64,000 nucleotides of DNA from Sipunculus nudus (lineage: Eukaryota > Annelida > Sipuncula > Golfingiida > Sipunculidae), in assembly GCA_026874595.1 (NCBI GenBank), contig CM049320.1, positions 36,304,214 to 36,368,213 of the forward strand, read 5' to 3'. The notes below the pieces were generated by a model. That model ran no database searches. It was not told the origin of the DNA and saw nothing but the letters and a program-made list of their open reading frames with translations. Both the position numbers and the translations under genes were made by a program. This document shows, piece after piece, positions 25,790 through 40,586 of the stretch (within the stretch, counting starts at the first letter, position 1; each line of letters starts with the position of its first letter).

Positions 25790-28335
25790 TACACCTAAAT
25801 ATAACAAGCCCACTGTTAATAGCATCCGCACTTGTTTCATCAAATACTTAAATAAGCCATTGTTTTATAAATGAACGTGACTCGTCCACATTATATAAAT
25901 GTTTTTCAAATACATGTATACAGCATTTATTAAATATATAGATTATTGCTTCAGAATACTACACGATGCATATGGAGTTGATATAACAAATATTATAAAA
26001 TAGTATTATGTTTATGCTTATGATTATCATGTATAATGATATCAGTATTTATATTTACATTATGATTATCTGGATATCTGCGATATTAATATATATACAT
26101 ATATAAAAATATATTAATAACATATATTGGTAAATACATCAGATATACTACACAATAAAATATAATCTAATTAATATAAACATGTTATAACCTCATACCT
26201 TTATGTCTAATTAAATAATCATATTCCTTAACATTTGATGCATTATGTAGTATAATAGAGTATAATTAAATAGAATGTGATAGTGATTCATACAATACAT
26301 ATAAATGAATCAACATATTACAGCGAACACAAAAACCTTGTATCACAAAATAACATAATATTTCACATGTTAGTTAAAACAATTGCATGTAGCTTTATAT
26401 ATGTTTCTTTAAATATATTCCTCATTAAGTATATCAAATACAATATGCAACCATATTAAACAACGTCATATATATATATATATATCATTCAGCGATGATT
26501 TATTTCTTCTACACCGCTTTCGTAATAGCTGATAAGCAGTGCTGTGCTCATTTGATCATATATAAACCATCACATGATTTACTTATTGTACAGTAAATGC
26601 CGTGGCCACGTGTCATTGTAATGCCAATTGCTACTTGACTGATAAGCGGGGTCATAAAACTGAACGACTTCACACCTCGTTATCTCGAACCGACACTTCA
26701 AGCGTGATGTATCCCACCTTGTTCTCTCTACGTGCTGGATTTTACTGGATTTTACTCAGCCTAAAAATACCCTATAATTGCATTTAATATATATTTCTTA
26801 CCGCCATCGCTTTCGTATAAATCTCCGAAACATTCTGACCCGGAATCACGTCCGTGAAGCAGGGAATCGTGTACTTTCCACCGTAAATGCCGGCCGTCGC
26901 TGTTTTCGCTGCTTCTGTCCAGACATGACTGATTTTGGAATAACCGTACAGGCCGGTTCTTAAAACTCACCATGGGACATCACATTAGGTGAACGAATAT
27001 GCGTATTACTACGCATCTCCAGATCAATTCTCGAAAAGAAATATCCGCTAAAATGCATTTATAATTATCGATAAATACATGAAATGTATACCCGTCATAT
27101 GTATCGGGGATCAGATATACCGTTTTGTTTAGACATAGGTATTTAATACTGTGGACGAATTGGCACCATTTTTTGCAAATATGAGGACGAACAGGTCGAG
27201 GACCTCATTCCTGGGGGCGAACCGGACCTATGGAGAAACAGGGGGGAGTACGAAAAGACGAGAACGAAATGGATTTGGGGACGAATCAGCCTGTTCCCAT
27301 TTTTTTAGCTATTCCGCTCAGTGGTGTTCATTGGGTAGCAATAACGGGTATAAAACACAGTTACAAAATTGTTAAAGTCCCAAATATTAATGAAGAAACA
27401 AAACATTTCTCTATTATGAGCAAAAATCTGGGTGTAATAAAAGTCTACAAACTTAAACAGAACATCATATCCTTTGCTTTATTTACAGAAAACTGGGATT
27501 ATTTGAAATAAAATGAGAGCTTTGGAAACTTTAAATGTGCATTCCTTCAAATAATCACTGCCTTATCTAAATGTATTATTGAGTAGATATATGTCTGACA
27601 GAAAGAGAGAGAGAGAGAAAAAAAAGCACTAACCAGAAAATAAATTCTTCTTGAACGTATCATTGTTGTCCAGTGAACACGCATCGACGGGATGCAACGG
27701 TGTAAAAAGTAAAACCAGGAGTGCCAAAGGAACTTTGCCATACCTAAGCGCCCCCATGCCAGGCCTAATCAAAGTTCTTTTCGTTAGAGTCTACAATGAA
27801 AAAAGCGCACTTTGTCTCAAACATATGCATGTACAGAATCAGGAATACAGTTGAAGAATATAAACCTTTTCCTTGGTTTTATTTTCTGGTCTCGCGTCCT
27901 TTTGGCAACTGTAAAACACCACTGAAAGAATAATATATTTTCTAACCATTTTTGACAAAGAGCATAATACATGGTTTCCAAAAGGTTAATACAAGGTTAA
28001 TGGTAAACGATTCTTCATTACAAATGTATCATCATTAACACACTAAGTTCACAACGGACATGTAAGACCTCATTCTAAAAGCTTTCATGAAGTGATTAGT
28101 GAAATGAAACTGTTAAAGTTTATATATGCATATAATATCGCCCGTTGTACCACATAGGTTGACAAACGGGCATGTTTCTTGTTAAAATAGTTCGGATAGC
28201 TGAAAACTTCCTTGGGGCATTCGTTTACATACTTTATACTAGAATATACCCATATCAGTACCTGCATCCACACTTTTCTTAAATTATGAGGAAGCACTGA
28301 CATGGCGTGCGCGTTTGAAATGCACTGACACAAAT
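25790..28335. other. Host-like AT-rich DNA, no gene seen
   Basis: It contains a (TA)n tract at ~26,467-26,486 and a (GA)n tract at ~27,602-27,620. The sequence at ~27,150-27,300 has several GGACGAA phrases, perhaps a degraded repeat. No gene can be supported. Confidence 0.4.
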
Positions 28336-28339
28336 TTGG

Positions 28340-28540
28340 CGAGAGGTGAGATGTTCCGCGTCCAAAATCGTCCCAAGGGTTAAGCCGCAACATGATTCAC
28401 TTGTCCCAAAATGGGGGGACATATTGCCGATATGGGCAGTGGTGAGATGTTCCCGGTCTAAATTCGTCCCAGCGGTCAACCCACAACAACATTCATTTGT
28501 GTTGACTTTAGCGGACTGCTTACAAAAGACCGACGCGTAG
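28340..28540. repeat. ~95-bp direct repeat, two copies
   Basis: GGTGAGATGTTCC, AAATTCGTCCCA or AAATCGTCCCA, and a CCGCAACATGATTCACTTGT-like phrase recur from ~28,344 and again from ~28,440. The minus-strand frame across them repeats a Cys-containing peptide, which reflects the repeat rather than a gene. Confidence 0.55.
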
Positions 28541-29523
28541 TGAATGTTGGGCAGACTATGTAAGGTTTGATTTGATTGGTTAGCGAGAGGAGATTGTGGA
28601 CGACGTGGGCGCACTATGTGAGAATGGCCATGGCACACCGCAGGTATTAAACCCAGAATATTTTTATCGATTTTGAGGCCATTTCTTTACCAAACGCCTA
28701 AAAATATAAACTCACAGACAGACAGACAGACAAACAGCTTTCCGTGAATTATAGTATGATGATATGATTAGGTATATACACATACCAGAACGGGGCATAT
28801 CTAAACAACAGACACAATTCTACACCATTAATAGGAATATAAAGGTAGCGGACAGAATTCAACCGTAAAATGGCTTGACGGCTAGGCCAGGTATTAATTT
28901 TCCAGTATGTGAGGTGTCCCTAGGCATCATGTTAGGTATGAGAGACTACCCCATACACTGTAAAAAGTGCCCTTTCGCTCATGTTTAAAATTAACTATTC
29001 CACCCATCAATGAAAACATGTTTTGGGAGACATATATGTGTTAAAAATGTGTCATGAAAAGGTCAATAATGAGCATCAGTTGAAATACCTAGACGTTTGG
29101 GACGGGTTTTAAATTTGACTACATTTTTACATTCTTCGAAGGCGTAACATTTTCTTCATTTCTGCTTAATGATTCGTGGCTTCTACCTTTAAACAAGTGG
29201 TAAAAATGAAGTATAATTAACAACTCAATATAAGTAGAAAGCACTATCTAAGAGCACAGAAACAGTTCAATCGCAGGCATCAGATCAGACTGGCAATACA
29301 ACAGGCAACAGTTGTGCTAATGATTTTTGAAACGAACAACGCTAGATAAATGTTTGGATGTGAAAGGTGTATTATCTGAAAGTCCTTAAGCCTTATGCGG
29401 AACCGGCATCACTTTCTCTGTATTGTTTACTCTACGTAATGTTAAGTATATAAACGCAAGGGACATAAAGGTCAGTCAACACTATAAAGTGATATTATTA
29501 TTTGGCAAACACACACACAAACA

Positions 29524-29561
<38 letters not shown>

Positions 29562-30191
29562 AAATTTCATGTATGTTTTAATTTTTGGCTGAGACTGGAA
29601 GAATCCAGAAGAATTTAAAATTTTATAACATTACAAATACTTCATTCACGAGATACAATTTCCACAATATCGAGAACATTTAAAATGGATGAAAAGTTAG
29701 TCTAGGGTAAAAGTTAATTTATGACAATTTGGGAAATATTTCCCAGAGGTCTCTCTCCTTCTCTCTCTTTCTCTCTCTCTCACTCTCTCTCTCTCAGTAG
29801 CAGGGCTCGCAGAAAGCCCTATACTTAAAATCAGTCCAAAAGTTGTTTTTAATGCATATTAATTAGAACCATAAAGTATACATTTTTTTAAATCTGGCAC
29901 AGTGTTTTTTCCAAGAGTATACATATTTTTTACATTTTTTCCATTTATTATGTGGTATTTCAATATAATTTTTTTAAAAATATTTAATCAGTATACTATT
30001 TTAAATACCCAGTAAAGGCAAACTTACTTTTTAACATGTTTATATTAAAATACATGACATTATTTCAAAAGACATTTTTTATTATCTCAAAGCAGGTGTA
30101 AATCTACATTGAAACTATGAAATCTTAATTTTGATTTAATAAAAAATTGAAATTTTATTTTCGACAAGAAAAAAAACCCGTTTAGATATTG

Positions 30192-30241
<50 letters not shown>

Positions 30242-33200
30242 TATATGCTATATATGCAATATACAAAACCACAGATATCGATGGTACTTTTAAAAAAAAG
30301 TACTGACTATAACCTACATATTTCAGGTAGATGTTTCACTGTTACAGCAAGTCTTTACAGTTATGTAAATTTGATATTTTCAACAGAAAAGATATACAGC
30401 AGATAAAATAAAACTTAGAGATGTTGTTATGTAGTTTGATTAATAATCCACTAAAAATTTGCTTACTGTGTGCATAAAATGGTGTACCATTAAAATGTTT
30501 CATTGTTTGTTACGAAATCATGTTAAAATAAATAAAAATTCAGAAATACGTATACTATCAGAAAGAACATTGTACCAGATTTAAAATAATGTATACTTTA
30601 TACCTGGCTATCTGTACAGTGATTTTATTTCACCGCTTGTACAATCCCTTTAAGTCATTCCAAATTATAAGCGGCTAAACTGTTATAATTAGTAGTAAAG
30701 TAAATATTGTCATTTTTCTTCATTTTATAATACAAAATAATGCATATATTATAATTTCTAACATTTTGAGATATTTTAGGTAAAGAACATAGGATTTCAA
30801 GCTGTATAAAGCTCCAGCCTGTCTATTAGTTGAAATACATTTAATATTAACAACAGTTACACTATTGATATGCTAAATAAATGTATTCTTGTGAGCTACA
30901 TTTTAATATTGGACAATTTTATGTATATATTATAAATTGTAGTAATTCTAATTATTGGTTTCCATCATTTAAAAAAACAGGTATATTGAACTTTGTTGCA
31001 AAATGAGCTTCACATAACATTCAGGTTTAAGGGAAGAATTTAGCCTTGTGTTCAGTTTTTTATTGTTCTAAATATAAAAGAAAATGTTTTACAAGTTAAA
31101 AAAACATAATTTGCATTTATTTTCTTCTTTATTTATAAGTTACATGTCTGAAATATTCGCGTTAGGCATATATGCAAAGACACGGTTTCCATGTCATTCT
31201 GTAATGGTTGTATTATGTAATTTGTGAATCAGTAACATCATAGAGACATATAAATGTAAAGCATGCTAAAGGTGTAAGATTCCTAAAACATGTTTTAAAT
31301 ATTTGAAACGTGATTGGAAATATTAAACACGTGAAAAAAATGGGGCAAAAAGGTGTTTAAAACTTTATACCACTTTCAAGCTGAAATGGGTGAACGTTTA
31401 TTTCATGTTAAGGTGTGTTTCAGGTTAAGACATATTAATACTAAAACATGAATTCACTTGAAACATGTTGCAAAACATGTTTACATTATTTATCTCTGAA
31501 ATATGGTTCAAACTAAAACGTGAAATCATAGATTTGAAACACGCTTCGTTTTGAAAGCCCACGATGTGTTTAAACAAGTGACCCATGGGTCATGACTGAC
31601 TTACATTTTGACAACTTTTCCTTGCACAGGAAACTAATTAACATAATGTAGGTTGCATCATTGTTCATGCAAAAAGCTTTTCATCATTTTCAACGATTAG
31701 GTGATGGTAGTCTTTTCATGTGTACGAGGAAGCCATAGGAGATTGATGGACAAAGACAATTTCAGGCGGATACATCAAAGCACTCCTGAGATGAATTAAA
31801 AATGGATTGTACTAATACTTGATTGTACAGCCTGAACTCCCGTGCTTCATTAACATATTTAAATGAGATTTGGTTTTCAAAATTACACATGCGCCACCTA
31901 TTGATCAGAAGAGTACTACGACCGTTTGGTGGTTTTACTACACGGCTTTTTTGCACAGGCGACCAGTGTGAAAGCTTTATTCTTTATACTCTTTAGAATA
32001 AATCAAATATATACCAATCCTGAATAAATAGCAAGTTTTAATAGTCGAATGATACAGGAAACCGTGTCAGTGCATCAAATCGGAGCAAGCGAGCGTGTCA
32101 AAGGCACCGCTTCAAACCTGATATTTGACACGGTACCCTATCGTACGCGCATTTTAATTATCAGCTATGATGCAAAGTGTACCCATGATCTATACTCCGA
32201 GCTCCCATCTCTGTGCTAATTATATAAAAATTATTCTTTAGGCGTTAATTTGACTCAGTGTTTTGGCCCGTGAACCACCGCTTCGGTGGCCATGTTCACA
32301 GGGTAAACATGCACCCACTGACTAAGGTCGCGAGTCGTAACCATAGAGAAGACAATTCGCTGACCCAAAAACTAAATTCAGAGCGGCCAAGCTGTGTGCA
32401 TGTGCAGTATAGGCTAGGCCTATATAGCTCTGCCTTAACAGGTATAACCCATCGGAAGCCTGCTCTGTACGTGATATGTAGCTGTTTTGCAGTTTCCTTT
32501 CAGTTTTAAATCACTAAGGAAATTACAGAGCTGTTTCAACGTTTTGTTGATAAATAATATTAAAATACCGTCAATGAAGAAGGCCTTTCTGACAATATTT
32601 ACAGGCTAAATGTGTATAGCTCATCAGCGCTCAAGGGCTATCGATGTTGGTCAAAATAATGTTCATGTCCTGTGATAGGCTATACCATCCCAGATAATTT
32701 ATTTTTAAACTGTTCTGTGTTTCATATTGTAACGTTCCATCATGTTCATTTGTTTAAGCTATTTTATCTGTCCTCGTGACAGACGGCGTTCCGCTCTAAG
32801 GAACCAGCTGACGCTCACAAAAATGTGTACCCTGGCTTTGGTAAACCACTTTTAAATCTGATAGTTTCCATAACCATATATTTTATTATGCTCTTTCCTT
32901 TAAGTATGGTAAGCTTACTGCTGTCGGTAAATTTACCAAATGTTTCATTGATTTTCTGAGCTTTCCCCCTCGTCATGTAAGTAGGTCATAGACATGTTGA
33001 AAGAGGCCATTTCACAAGTAACATGACAATGGTCACATGAATTAGTAATATCCATTGCCATCTACAGATGGCAAGACACAACTACGAGTGGGCAGACAGT
33101 GTTGTCAAACCAACATAGAAAAAAATACTGGCGTCTGAAAAATGACCCGCATCTGAGTACATCTGTGGGCATTCATGTTTATTTTTACCGCTAGGGGTCG

Positions 33201-33849
33201 GGGCAATATATATATATAGGAACTAAGACCACACAGGACAAAGAAATAACTGTACTTTTTGAATACCTATTATAATAAAAGCTCAGAAATCGGAGAATTT
33301 CTGAATCAGCATTTGCAAAATTACTTATGTCTTTATTTCTTTTTACAGTGCTTATTTATTTTATTAGTAAATGTACGAAAATTATTATTAATATCAATGG
33401 GTCTTATTTATAGTAGTATATGTTATATTATTATTTTACACATTGTAAATTCAAGGATATACAATTCCCTTTAATTACATTTAATGTTTTTGTGCTTTGG
33501 TCGGCTTCGAGAATCATTATCGCCTTACACAAAATATATTTAACATGCAGTTACACTGTGCATAATGCTATATTAACATGACACCCAGAGACATGACGCC
33601 TAGCGGACTTCTTACACTGAAATTCCATCACCTATTTATGTTATAATCTGGTGAAAAAATAGTTGTTAAGGAATCTTAAACTATAGTTAGAATGATTTCC
33701 AGATTGCTTAAACGTTTTTGTCGATAGTCGTTTGGTAATATTGACCTAATTTACCGTAAGGGTTTCGAGAAAATTTTATCTGGAGCTCTCTATAGATGCT
33801 AATTTATTAGTTTCTAGGTCATACTGCCATGGCTTGTGTCTATCTGACT
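28541..33849. other. Long gene-poor host-like DNA
   Basis: AT-rich, with (TA)n at ~29,527-29,558 and ~30,193-30,239 and (CT)n at ~29,757-29,795. Near 31,280-31,560 AAACATGTT/AAACACGT phrases recur loosely. No exon or gene could be supported. Confidence 0.4.
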
Positions 33850-35040
33850 TATAGTGTACTCAAATTATGTTCTTTTGCAGAGCTCACAGAATACCGGTCG
33901 CAGTGACCTTACTTTGTATGTGAAAGGAGACATGAGAATGACCATCCGTCACATTCACAAAGACAATTTTATAGTTAAGGTTTGTGCCCTGTCTGACTTT
34001 CTGGGTAATCAAAATTAGGTTTTCTGCTCGTAGCTTGCAGAATATAAAACACAGCGACCTAATTTCAGAATTCAAAGAGAATTGCCAAGGACCTCCCTGC
34101 AAGTAATATAAGGAGAATCGAAGCCCAAACCGATACACATTGTGCCCTGTATGACTATATGGGTGCTCAAAATCATGTTTTTGATCAGTTGCTCACAGAA
34201 TATAGGCCATCAGGACTTAGTTTCGGATTTCCAAGAAAATTTTCCCAGAAGCTCCCTGGATGTTATGTTACAAGATTCCAGGCCTATCGAATACAATTGG
34301 TGATCTCTCTGAATGCCTTGGTGCTCAAATCATGTTTTATTGCCAGTAGCTCACAGAGTGCAGGTCACCTGAACTAATTTTAGGTTCCCCAGGAGTTTTG
34401 TCAGGGACCTCCCTTGCTGTAAAGTCAGACGTTGCAGGGTAAATAATCGATACAATTTTTGAACTCTCTGAATATCAGGGTGCTCAAAATCATGTCTTTG
34501 CCCAGTCGAGTATAGGTTATCATGACAGAGTTTCAGGTTTCCCAAAACATATGCCTAGAACCTCTCTGGTTGTCGAGATTGAAGATTCTAGACCTACCGG
34601 ATACAATTTGAGCCCATGTTTGTGCTCAAACTTGTTTCTGCCCATTATAGCCAGCAGAATGTAGGTTTAGAAGTTTCAAGGTCTAACGATTATGGTGTGT
34701 GCTCTGTTAACGGACGGACTGTATCATTTGAATGTCTTAAAAATTAGAGGGGAAAAATGGGGGAGAAAGATGGCACCACCAGTTGTCAGGAACTAATGAC
34801 AACGTTCATGATCCATATGCACGGAAAGAATCAAAGCACTTGATGCCGTTCACATTGATTAGCTATACACATTTTGGAGCTTTTGCATAACATTTTTAAT
34901 TATTCTGGCTTGCATAAAAAAGCCAATAACCCAGAGAATATATGTCGCATTGACCTAATTTAGGTACCCAGGGCGATTTTGCAAGAACCTCTCTTTATGT
35001 CAAGTTTATAGAGTCTTGGTCCAATGGTTACGATTTGTGC
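33850..35040. repeat. Degenerate tandem repeat of ~160-180 bp
   Basis: The phrases GTGCCCTGT-TGACT, GGGTGCTCAAAATCATG, AGCTCACAGAATATAGGTC, GACCTAATTT-AGGTTTCC and GACCTCCCTG recur in the same order about six times between 33,870 and 34,720, and again at ~34,930-35,045. The last full copy runs into GTTAACGGACGGAC, a tail seen in other invertebrate repeats. No function is visible. Confidence 0.65.
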
Positions 35041-35044
35041 CCTG

Positions 35045-35345
35045 TTAAGCCTAAGTCATAAAAAACTTAAGATTTTGACTGTCGTACGATCCCAGCAAGG
35101 CAACGACAGCTGGCACTGTTGTAGATTTGGGAGATTTATTTTTATAATTTTGTGGAAGCGTTCACATATAAAATATGATATTGTACGACGGTTGTGGGAA
35201 ACTGGTCAGGGCTAAGACTAATCGTACGCTCTTCCTATTGAAGTCTTATGAGGTACCTACGATGGTCGTAATACAAAAAAAATTCTTTTTCAGTCGTAGA
35301 CCTGTCGTATATATGTTGCGCGATATATGTGACTTAGGCTTAAGA
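35045..35345. mobile_element. MITE-like element of ~300 bp with short terminal inverted repeats
   Basis: TAAGCCTAAGTCA (35,046-35,058) is mirrored by TGACTTAGGCTTA at ~35,331-35,343. Between them TCGTAC/GTACGA-type inverted motifs are frequent. Related TGTCGTAGACCTGTCGT phrases occur just outside at ~35,660-35,676. No transposase is encoded, so it would be non-autonomous. The pairing of the ends is visible, but target-site duplication was not established. Confidence 0.45.
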
Positions 35346-35699
35346 CAAACCCATGGCGGTCGGAGGAACGGCCATCAACGGTATAACATTCATATGACCG
35401 TGCGGCAATCGTTTGGTTGTCGCACGAAAGTCCTACGATTCGTAGGGCCTCAGATAACCAAAAATTGTACGAAAGTCGTAGGTTTATCGTAACACAGTCA
35501 GACTTAAGAGACTGGCCTGAAATAAAGAATAACCTACGAACATGGTCATTATTCTTCGACATGGGTCTAGGACGGTTTTTTTTTCTCGCTTTTCCCCCCG
35601 CAAAACACTTGAATTTCTTACGACACTACCACAACTGTTCTAGGAATTGCCCATATTATCTGTCGTAGACCTGTCGTTTATGTGTTGTGCGATTTATGT

Positions 35700-35785
35700 T
35701 ACTTAATGGACAACCGGAAGGACGGCCGGATGGACGTGTGATCGCTATACCTCGGTGACCTTCAGTCAGCTGAGAAAAAAAAAGG
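35700..35785. repeat. Repeat tail with CGGACGG-type and TCAGTCAGCTGAG motifs (copy 1)
   Basis: GGAAGGACGGCCGGATGGACG, then CGCTATACC and TTCAGTCAGCTGAG, resembles the segment at 38,730-38,850. It is probably the end of a short interspersed element. Confidence 0.5.
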
Positions 35786-38463
35786 AAAATTTATCCAATT
35801 TGGCCTGATCAGACCTTAACAAATCAGATTTCTGTCAAAATTTAACATTAAATCGATCATTTTTCATGTGTCCATGAAACTGCTTATCAGGGTTTGATTT
35901 AGGGGGCGCAGTGGGCGATCCATTCATTTCTGATATACCAATACATTACCTGAATACCTAAAGACAGACCTAGATTTTGCATCATAACGCTTTTAATTTT
36001 CCCTACCCCAGTTTGCGCATTAGGGTATATTTTTTTATTTTACTTTCTACACTGCTGGGGGTTGGGTTGCCCACTCCAATACATCCCTTGCTGCGCCAAG
36101 TTCCCGCTTGCCCCATTAAAAAACCCTGTATGCTTCCCTGCTTGTAGATTAAGTAGATCATGTTCTAAATGAAATGTCGGTTGCCCCCCCCCCCCCCTCC
36201 CGCCACATTTTTGGCCCAAGGCTGTCAGTGTGGCCTTTCTTTAAGAAAATAAGCAGGTCTCATCAATTTGCATGGAACATCCATTGTATTTTCTCTGTCT
36301 ACATGCCTCTAGTGATAAATTAAGCCTGATATAGGTCAGTATCGTGTAATTTTTAGAGATAGGCCAATATATATAGTGCTATTATTTTCAGTTGGAAAGG
36401 TAGGAAATATGCTTGTAAGCTTAATATCATATTGATTACCGTATAAAGAGGTCTGTTTTGAAATATCATCATTTGGCATATTTTTCAACGTGTAATTATA
36501 TGTGATTGAAATCAGATCAGTGTTTCGTAATTTGTTCCTGAAAATAATGATTTGATAATTTTATATCTTAAACTTCATGAAAGTTAAAAATTATATATCC
36601 TTTGCTTCTTAGTATATTTGGATCATGATTTATACCATGCACGCCTATAGTTTTGAGTAAAACTATAAACACGGTAAGGTGATCTCAAACTACATGTATA
36701 TACCTATTAGCCTTACTCACGGTAAGCTTAGAAAAAAAGTATATTGTATTATAAATATGATCCATGTTGCACGCATAATTCTGTTCATCAGTATTTGGTA
36801 AGGTGCTTGTGTAGTGCAGAATGTGAGTAAAAGTGGGAAAATGGTGAAAATACTACACTGAAAATGCATATTTTTTTGTATTTTTTTCCCACAATATTCC
36901 GCAGCTTGTGAGATGGCAACAACCTCCCAAGCCCAACACCTTTGCGCGGTTACGCGCCCTCTATCTCGCAACAACCGGAGATTGTTCCCCTCAACTTACA
37001 AAACCGCATAAAAGCCTATGATTAGACCATAATAGAACTAAGTGTATAGGAACCGTTTACAGACATATTCTATACCGCTTTGGATTCATCCAAAGCGCTA
37101 GATTTCATTTCGGTCTAACTATATAGACCAGGAGTGTAGGCGAGTCTAAATTCAAAATGGAAATTAATTCAAAGTGATGGGAATCACGCAACGGACGAGT
37201 GGGTCCGGTGAGGTACATGGTATTTACAGTGTGTGCTATCAATTTTTGCTAATTATATTTGAATAGTATATATATACTCTTAATTCATGGCGCAACTAAT
37301 TTTAGATAAGCTATTTATTAATATATTTAACCAATAACACAAATTTCTTGTTAATACTCGCCAAGCATCACAAACAGAATATGACCCATTTTATTTGTTA
37401 GCATCGGAGGCACGTTATCTTGTCATTTTCATAATGGTTTGAAAGAAATGTCTGAACATTTGATAAGACCAGACTAGACACATTTGTTTGTGATGGGTTT
37501 TGTCTTGTTGTCTGACTTAAGCTGTAGTCTTATCATTATATACAGTTTACGCAGTTTAAATTCATGTTAAATAAGAAATATTGCCAAGACAAGGGTGATG
37601 TTCACTGCCGAACAATGAACAGCAATATAAATATGAGTAAAGGGAAATTTTATTATGTTTTTACGATTTAATATAATATAATATAATATAATATATTATA
37701 ATATGACACATTGCTAAAATATAAATTCTCTATGTTATTTTCTGATAACGTGAATAAACATTATATATGTAAAGATCCAAAACTAATAGATAAGTAGTGT
37801 TTGCAAATATTCATATACTCTCTCTGAGAATGTTTAGATCGGTCATTATATGGTTATCTCCAAATAATTAACATTATATACTTAATCTTTTGCCCTGCGT
37901 GTCCTACATCTTATTCTTGAAAGCATGCATTCTAACGTGTTTAAGCATAAACTTTGAATTAATGACAATCGAAATATTAATCTGCATGCAAATTATAATG
38001 TAAATTATTATGCCTTTATATTTGGAAAAAAATAATGTTAAATTCGTCAAAACAATCAGAAAATATACGTCACGAATAAGTTAACTAAATAAAAAATGAC
38101 AGGTATTCACGATATAATTCAATGACAGCTGCTTATAATTACATACAGTTGGCATAAAGTCCTTTTCTGATTTTATCATGAAATAATATGTCTCATCTTG
38201 GTACCTAGTTTTAGATGACTGACACAACACCACAAACAGAAGAAAGAGTAACTGATATGGTCCGGAAATACAGTATAGTATTAATAATTTGCATACAAAC
38301 ATTTAAACATACATACAACGGTATACTATTTTTATTTAGCATGATTTATTAGAAGGGTTTGGAAATAAAAGATTATAGTAATTGAAATATTACAATAGGA
38401 TTATAATCCCAAATTTATTCTTATATTTGAATTAACTGGCTATAAGCAATTTTTACTCTGAGC

Positions 38464-38465
<2 letters not shown>
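35786..38465. other. Host-like DNA, no gene seen
   Basis: It contains a poly-C tract at ~36,186-36,200 and an ATAAT-type pentanucleotide tract at ~37,668-37,695. Frames are short. Confidence 0.4.
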
Positions 38466-38520
<55 letters not shown>

Positions 38521-38536
38521 GATAAATATATATATA

Positions 38537-38582
<46 letters not shown>
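38466..38582. repeat. Long interrupted (TA)n tract
   Basis: Almost continuous TA dinucleotides with a short interruption around 38,515-38,528. Confidence 0.9.
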
Positions 38583-38583
<1 letters not shown>

Positions 38584-38729
38584 GCCGGTATATATAAATA
38601 TATAATTCTATTATATGTTATCAATTAAAAATATCAAATTACTTTTTTTATTTATATATAAAAATATTAATTTGCAAGGAGATCTTTTTATAACCTCTAA
38701 GACTGCATAGGGTTCATGGCCCTAGCCCC

Positions 38730-38850
38730 TACAGTTACGATTTGTGCCCTGCTAACGGACGGACGGCCGGACGGACAGACGGAAGGACGACGGACAAAGA
38801 CCCATCGCTATAGCCCAGCATGACTGAAAGTCAGCTGAGCTAAAAAACCA
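38730..38850. repeat. Repeat tail with CGGACGG-type and GAAAGTCAGCTGAG motifs (copy 2)
   Basis: TTACGATTTGTGCCCTG joins GGACGGACGG/GACAGACGG and CATCGCTATAGCCC, then GAAAGTCAGCTGAG. The first phrase also ends copies of the tandem repeat at 34-35 kb, which links the two repeats. Confidence 0.55.
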
Positions 38851-39435
38851 TGGTTATTGTAAAACCATGGTTATATGGTGCCCGCGTGATGATATTCACG
38901 GTTCTTGCCAACCGGAAGTAAACAAAATGAATTCCGTGACTAACTTAGAAAAAAAAACCCTTGTTTCTGATTAATACAGTAGGCAAATGTCGATCGTGGA
39001 GAGTAGGGTGGGTGCAGGGTGAGAGTGAAGGAGCATCGAAAGTTGGTTTGGGAATCATTAGACCCCACTTTAGGGAATATCCCCCTCTCACTTGTTCCCG
39101 ACCGACTGCCAGAGTAATATCAGTAATTCGCCTAGTCTTTGCATAGTATGGGGAATTTAGCTCTCCCAGTAACTCAAATAAGCACGAACTACATACAGTT
39201 TACTGCCAAACACCAACAGAGTCGAGCAGTGCTGCCGAAGGAAGCCGTAAAGCTGTTCCTTGCTCTTTTGTTGTTGTGATTCTCTGTTTTCTTGGTTAGA
39301 GCGTAGGTATATATTTTATACAAATAGACGGTGAGAGCCCAGCATACGATCGAATCCCGTGAATACTGACTTTTAGTTTCTTCTATAGTTCTTATCTAAT
39401 GACAAATTATTCTGCCTTATTGTTTGTAAATACAG

Positions 39436-39436
<1 letters not shown>

Positions 39437-39492
<56 letters not shown>

Positions 39493-40040
39493 GGTTCAGG
39501 TAATTGATTTTGATTTAGCCGGCCGGTAAACAACCGTCGCACGAAATAGATTAGCAAATGGCCGACAGATGTCACCAATAGACAGTATATGAAATCAGGT
39601 TGAAGGCATCTGACATGAACAATTTTAGGCCTTTACTGCGTTTCAGTACAATCAAACTCCACCCCTCTTTCAGTCAAGGGCAGGAGGGGCAGATCCAGGA
39701 GTTTTCAGCTGGGGGAGGGGGGCTAGGAAAAGAAAATCGTTGTAAAATGAATTATAACATATAAGTGTAGTATTTTGACAATTTTCCAACTTTTACTCAC
39801 GTGCTGCCTCACACAAAAACAATACCAAATATATCATTACAGAATCATGCGTGCCAAAGTGATAATATTTATACTTTAATATAGTATTTTACAAAGATTA
39901 ATCGAACTAGAGGACACGTCACCGTGTTTATAATTTTACTCAATACCACAGGCGTGCATGGTATGAAACATGAATCATATATATTGAGAGAGATATATAA
40001 TTTTCTACGTTCATAAAGTTTAAGATGTAATTATAAAATC

Positions 40041-40079
<39 letters not shown>

Positions 40080-40218
40080 TAAAAGTAGAAACCATGGACA
40101 AGTTTGAGGTGAAAGTAAAATGCAGACTGAAGAGTCATAAAATTCATATTATGATATTTAGAATTTTGAAATGATTTGTTTTCCTCTTCCCAATTTGGAC
40201 TTAACACCATCTGAATGA

Positions 40219-40282
<64 letters not shown>

Positions 40283-40417
40283 GCGAACGTTCCCAACGTT
40301 CCGAAGTCTTTGCACTTCGAAACCTCCTGTGTTAATAAACTATAGTTGGTCTATCTAAAAAGCGTTACTGTTTATCTTAACTTTCGCTTCAACTACAGAC
40401 TAACACGGCTATACCAC

Positions 40418-40465
<48 letters not shown>
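39437..40465. repeat. Cluster of (TA)n and (TC)n microsatellites
   Basis: (TA)n at 39,437-39,490, 40,043-40,076, 40,260-40,281 and 40,422-40,465, and (TC)n at 40,220-40,259. Two of them flank the candidate Penelope-like 3' end. Confidence 0.85.
40282..40420 (+). mobile_element. Possible 3' end of a Penelope-like retroelement
   Basis: The segment contains GTCTTTGCACTTCGAAACC and, near its end, ACAGACTAACACGGCTATACC, phrases familiar from 3' ends of Penelope-like elements. It lies between two (TA)n tracts, and no reverse transcriptase is present. This rests on recognition of two short phrases. Confidence 0.4.
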
Positions 40466-40467
<2 letters not shown>

Positions 40468-40586
40468 TGTAGATTCAGATAATATTGTGGACTTATAATT
40501 TCGTGGTTTTTGTGCAAAAGCATATCGTTGGGTATTTAAATTCGTGGAAAGAGAATGCAAATGCTAGTAGTCCGTGTTTTTTTAAT

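Noticed and set aside
28279-28638. A 119-codon minus-strand Cys-repeat protein
   Set aside because: The repeated CCGLT peptide is produced by a two-copy DNA repeat; no promoter or splice site supports it.
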